Origin: Kiritimatiellia bacterium
Lineage (GTDB): Bacteria > Verrucomicrobiota > Kiritimatiellia > RFP12 > UBA1067
Assembly (NCBI GenBank): GCA_017648225.1
Contig: JAGCJE010000251.1
Span: 1-6,382, forward strand
Length of the DNA: 6,382 nucleotides
Direction of reading: 5' to 3'
Under the pieces are notes generated by a model. The model made no database searches. It had not been told where the DNA came from and was given only the letters and a program-made list of their open reading frames with translations. This document shows, piece by piece, positions 6,190 through 6,382 of the stretch (its first letter is position 1; each line of letters opens with the position of its first letter). A program made the translations under genes and the position numbers.

Positions 6190-6382
6190 ATGCGCGTTAA
6201 ACCGAAATACATCTGGTTCCTCGCATTCACTGCGATATTTGCGGTGTTGGCGAGCGTCGTTTTTTGGGGCACATGGGCGTTGGACGTCGTTCCGATTATG
6301 CCCGACTGCCCGACATCGTTTTCGATAGATTATTCAGGTGACTTCTGCCGCAATTGGCTTTTGAACGGCAAGTTTGTGCCGG
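6190..6382 (+). CDS. Unidentified membrane protein, 3' partial
   Basis: An open frame starts with ATG immediately after the atpK stop and runs off the right edge, giving 64 residues. It opens with a short basic stretch (MRVKPK), then a hydrophobic segment from about 8 to 31 rich in aromatic and small residues, then a polar region, DVVPIMPDCPTSFSIDYSGD, with cysteines at 40 and 53. By charge, the N-terminus would be cytoplasmic and the rest would lie outside the membrane. A GGAG at 6175-6178 inside atpK, 11 bases upstream, and the zero-base gap suggest coupled translation. It does not resemble a V-ATPase subunit that I know. It could be the start of a larger multi-spanning membrane protein; I do not recognise the family. 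Confidence 0.7.
   Translation, partial: MRVKPKYIWFLAFTAIFAVLASVVFWGTWALDVVPIMPDCPTSFSIDYSGDFCRNWLLNGKFVP

Overview
The window looks like an ordinary bacterial chromosome segment of moderate GC content (slightly above half by eye). All genes are on the + strand and tightly packed. There are no RNA genes, mobile elements or CRISPR arrays. It holds seven genes: a sodium:alanine-type symporter cut at its 5' end, mannonate dehydratase (uxuA), 16S rRNA uridine-N3 methyltransferase (rsmE), V-type ATPase subunits D, I and K, and the start of an unidentified membrane protein cut by the right edge. A V/A-type ATPase in a bacterium with hexuronate catabolism suggests an anaerobic or fermentative lineage such as the Planctomycetes-Verrucomicrobia-Lentisphaerae group or the spirochaetes. 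This placement is an inference; no phylogenetic marker here was tested.

Layout. Bases 3-1424 encode an amino-acid/Na+ symporter of the AGCS family. A 52-base gap carries an extended -10 promoter and a ribosome binding site for uxuA (1477-2646), which is followed after 8 bases by rsmE (2655-3389). A 60-base gap holds a well-formed sigma70-type promoter whose predicted start lies only a few bases before the ATG of atpD, so that message may be nearly leaderless. atpD (3450-4067) overlaps atpI (4064-5701) by ATGA. A 29-base AT-rich spacer with a very strong Shine-Dalgarno site leads to atpK (5731-6189). The last gene starts directly after the atpK stop at 6190.

Function. UxuA makes 2-keto-3-deoxygluconate from mannonate in hexuronate breakdown. 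Subunits D (central rotor shaft), I (stator/ion channel arm) and K (ion-binding rotor ring) are parts of one rotary ATPase, but the catalytic A and B subunits and the peripheral subunits are not next to them here. K carries the residues known to bind Na+ in the Enterococcus hirae enzyme, so the complex is predicted to move Na+, which fits a neighbouring Na+-coupled symporter.

I see no clear sign of an undescribed system. The most useful points are the Na+ signature in K, the detached D-I-K cluster, the near-leaderless atpD start with two dyads over its promoter boxes, and the short subunit I.
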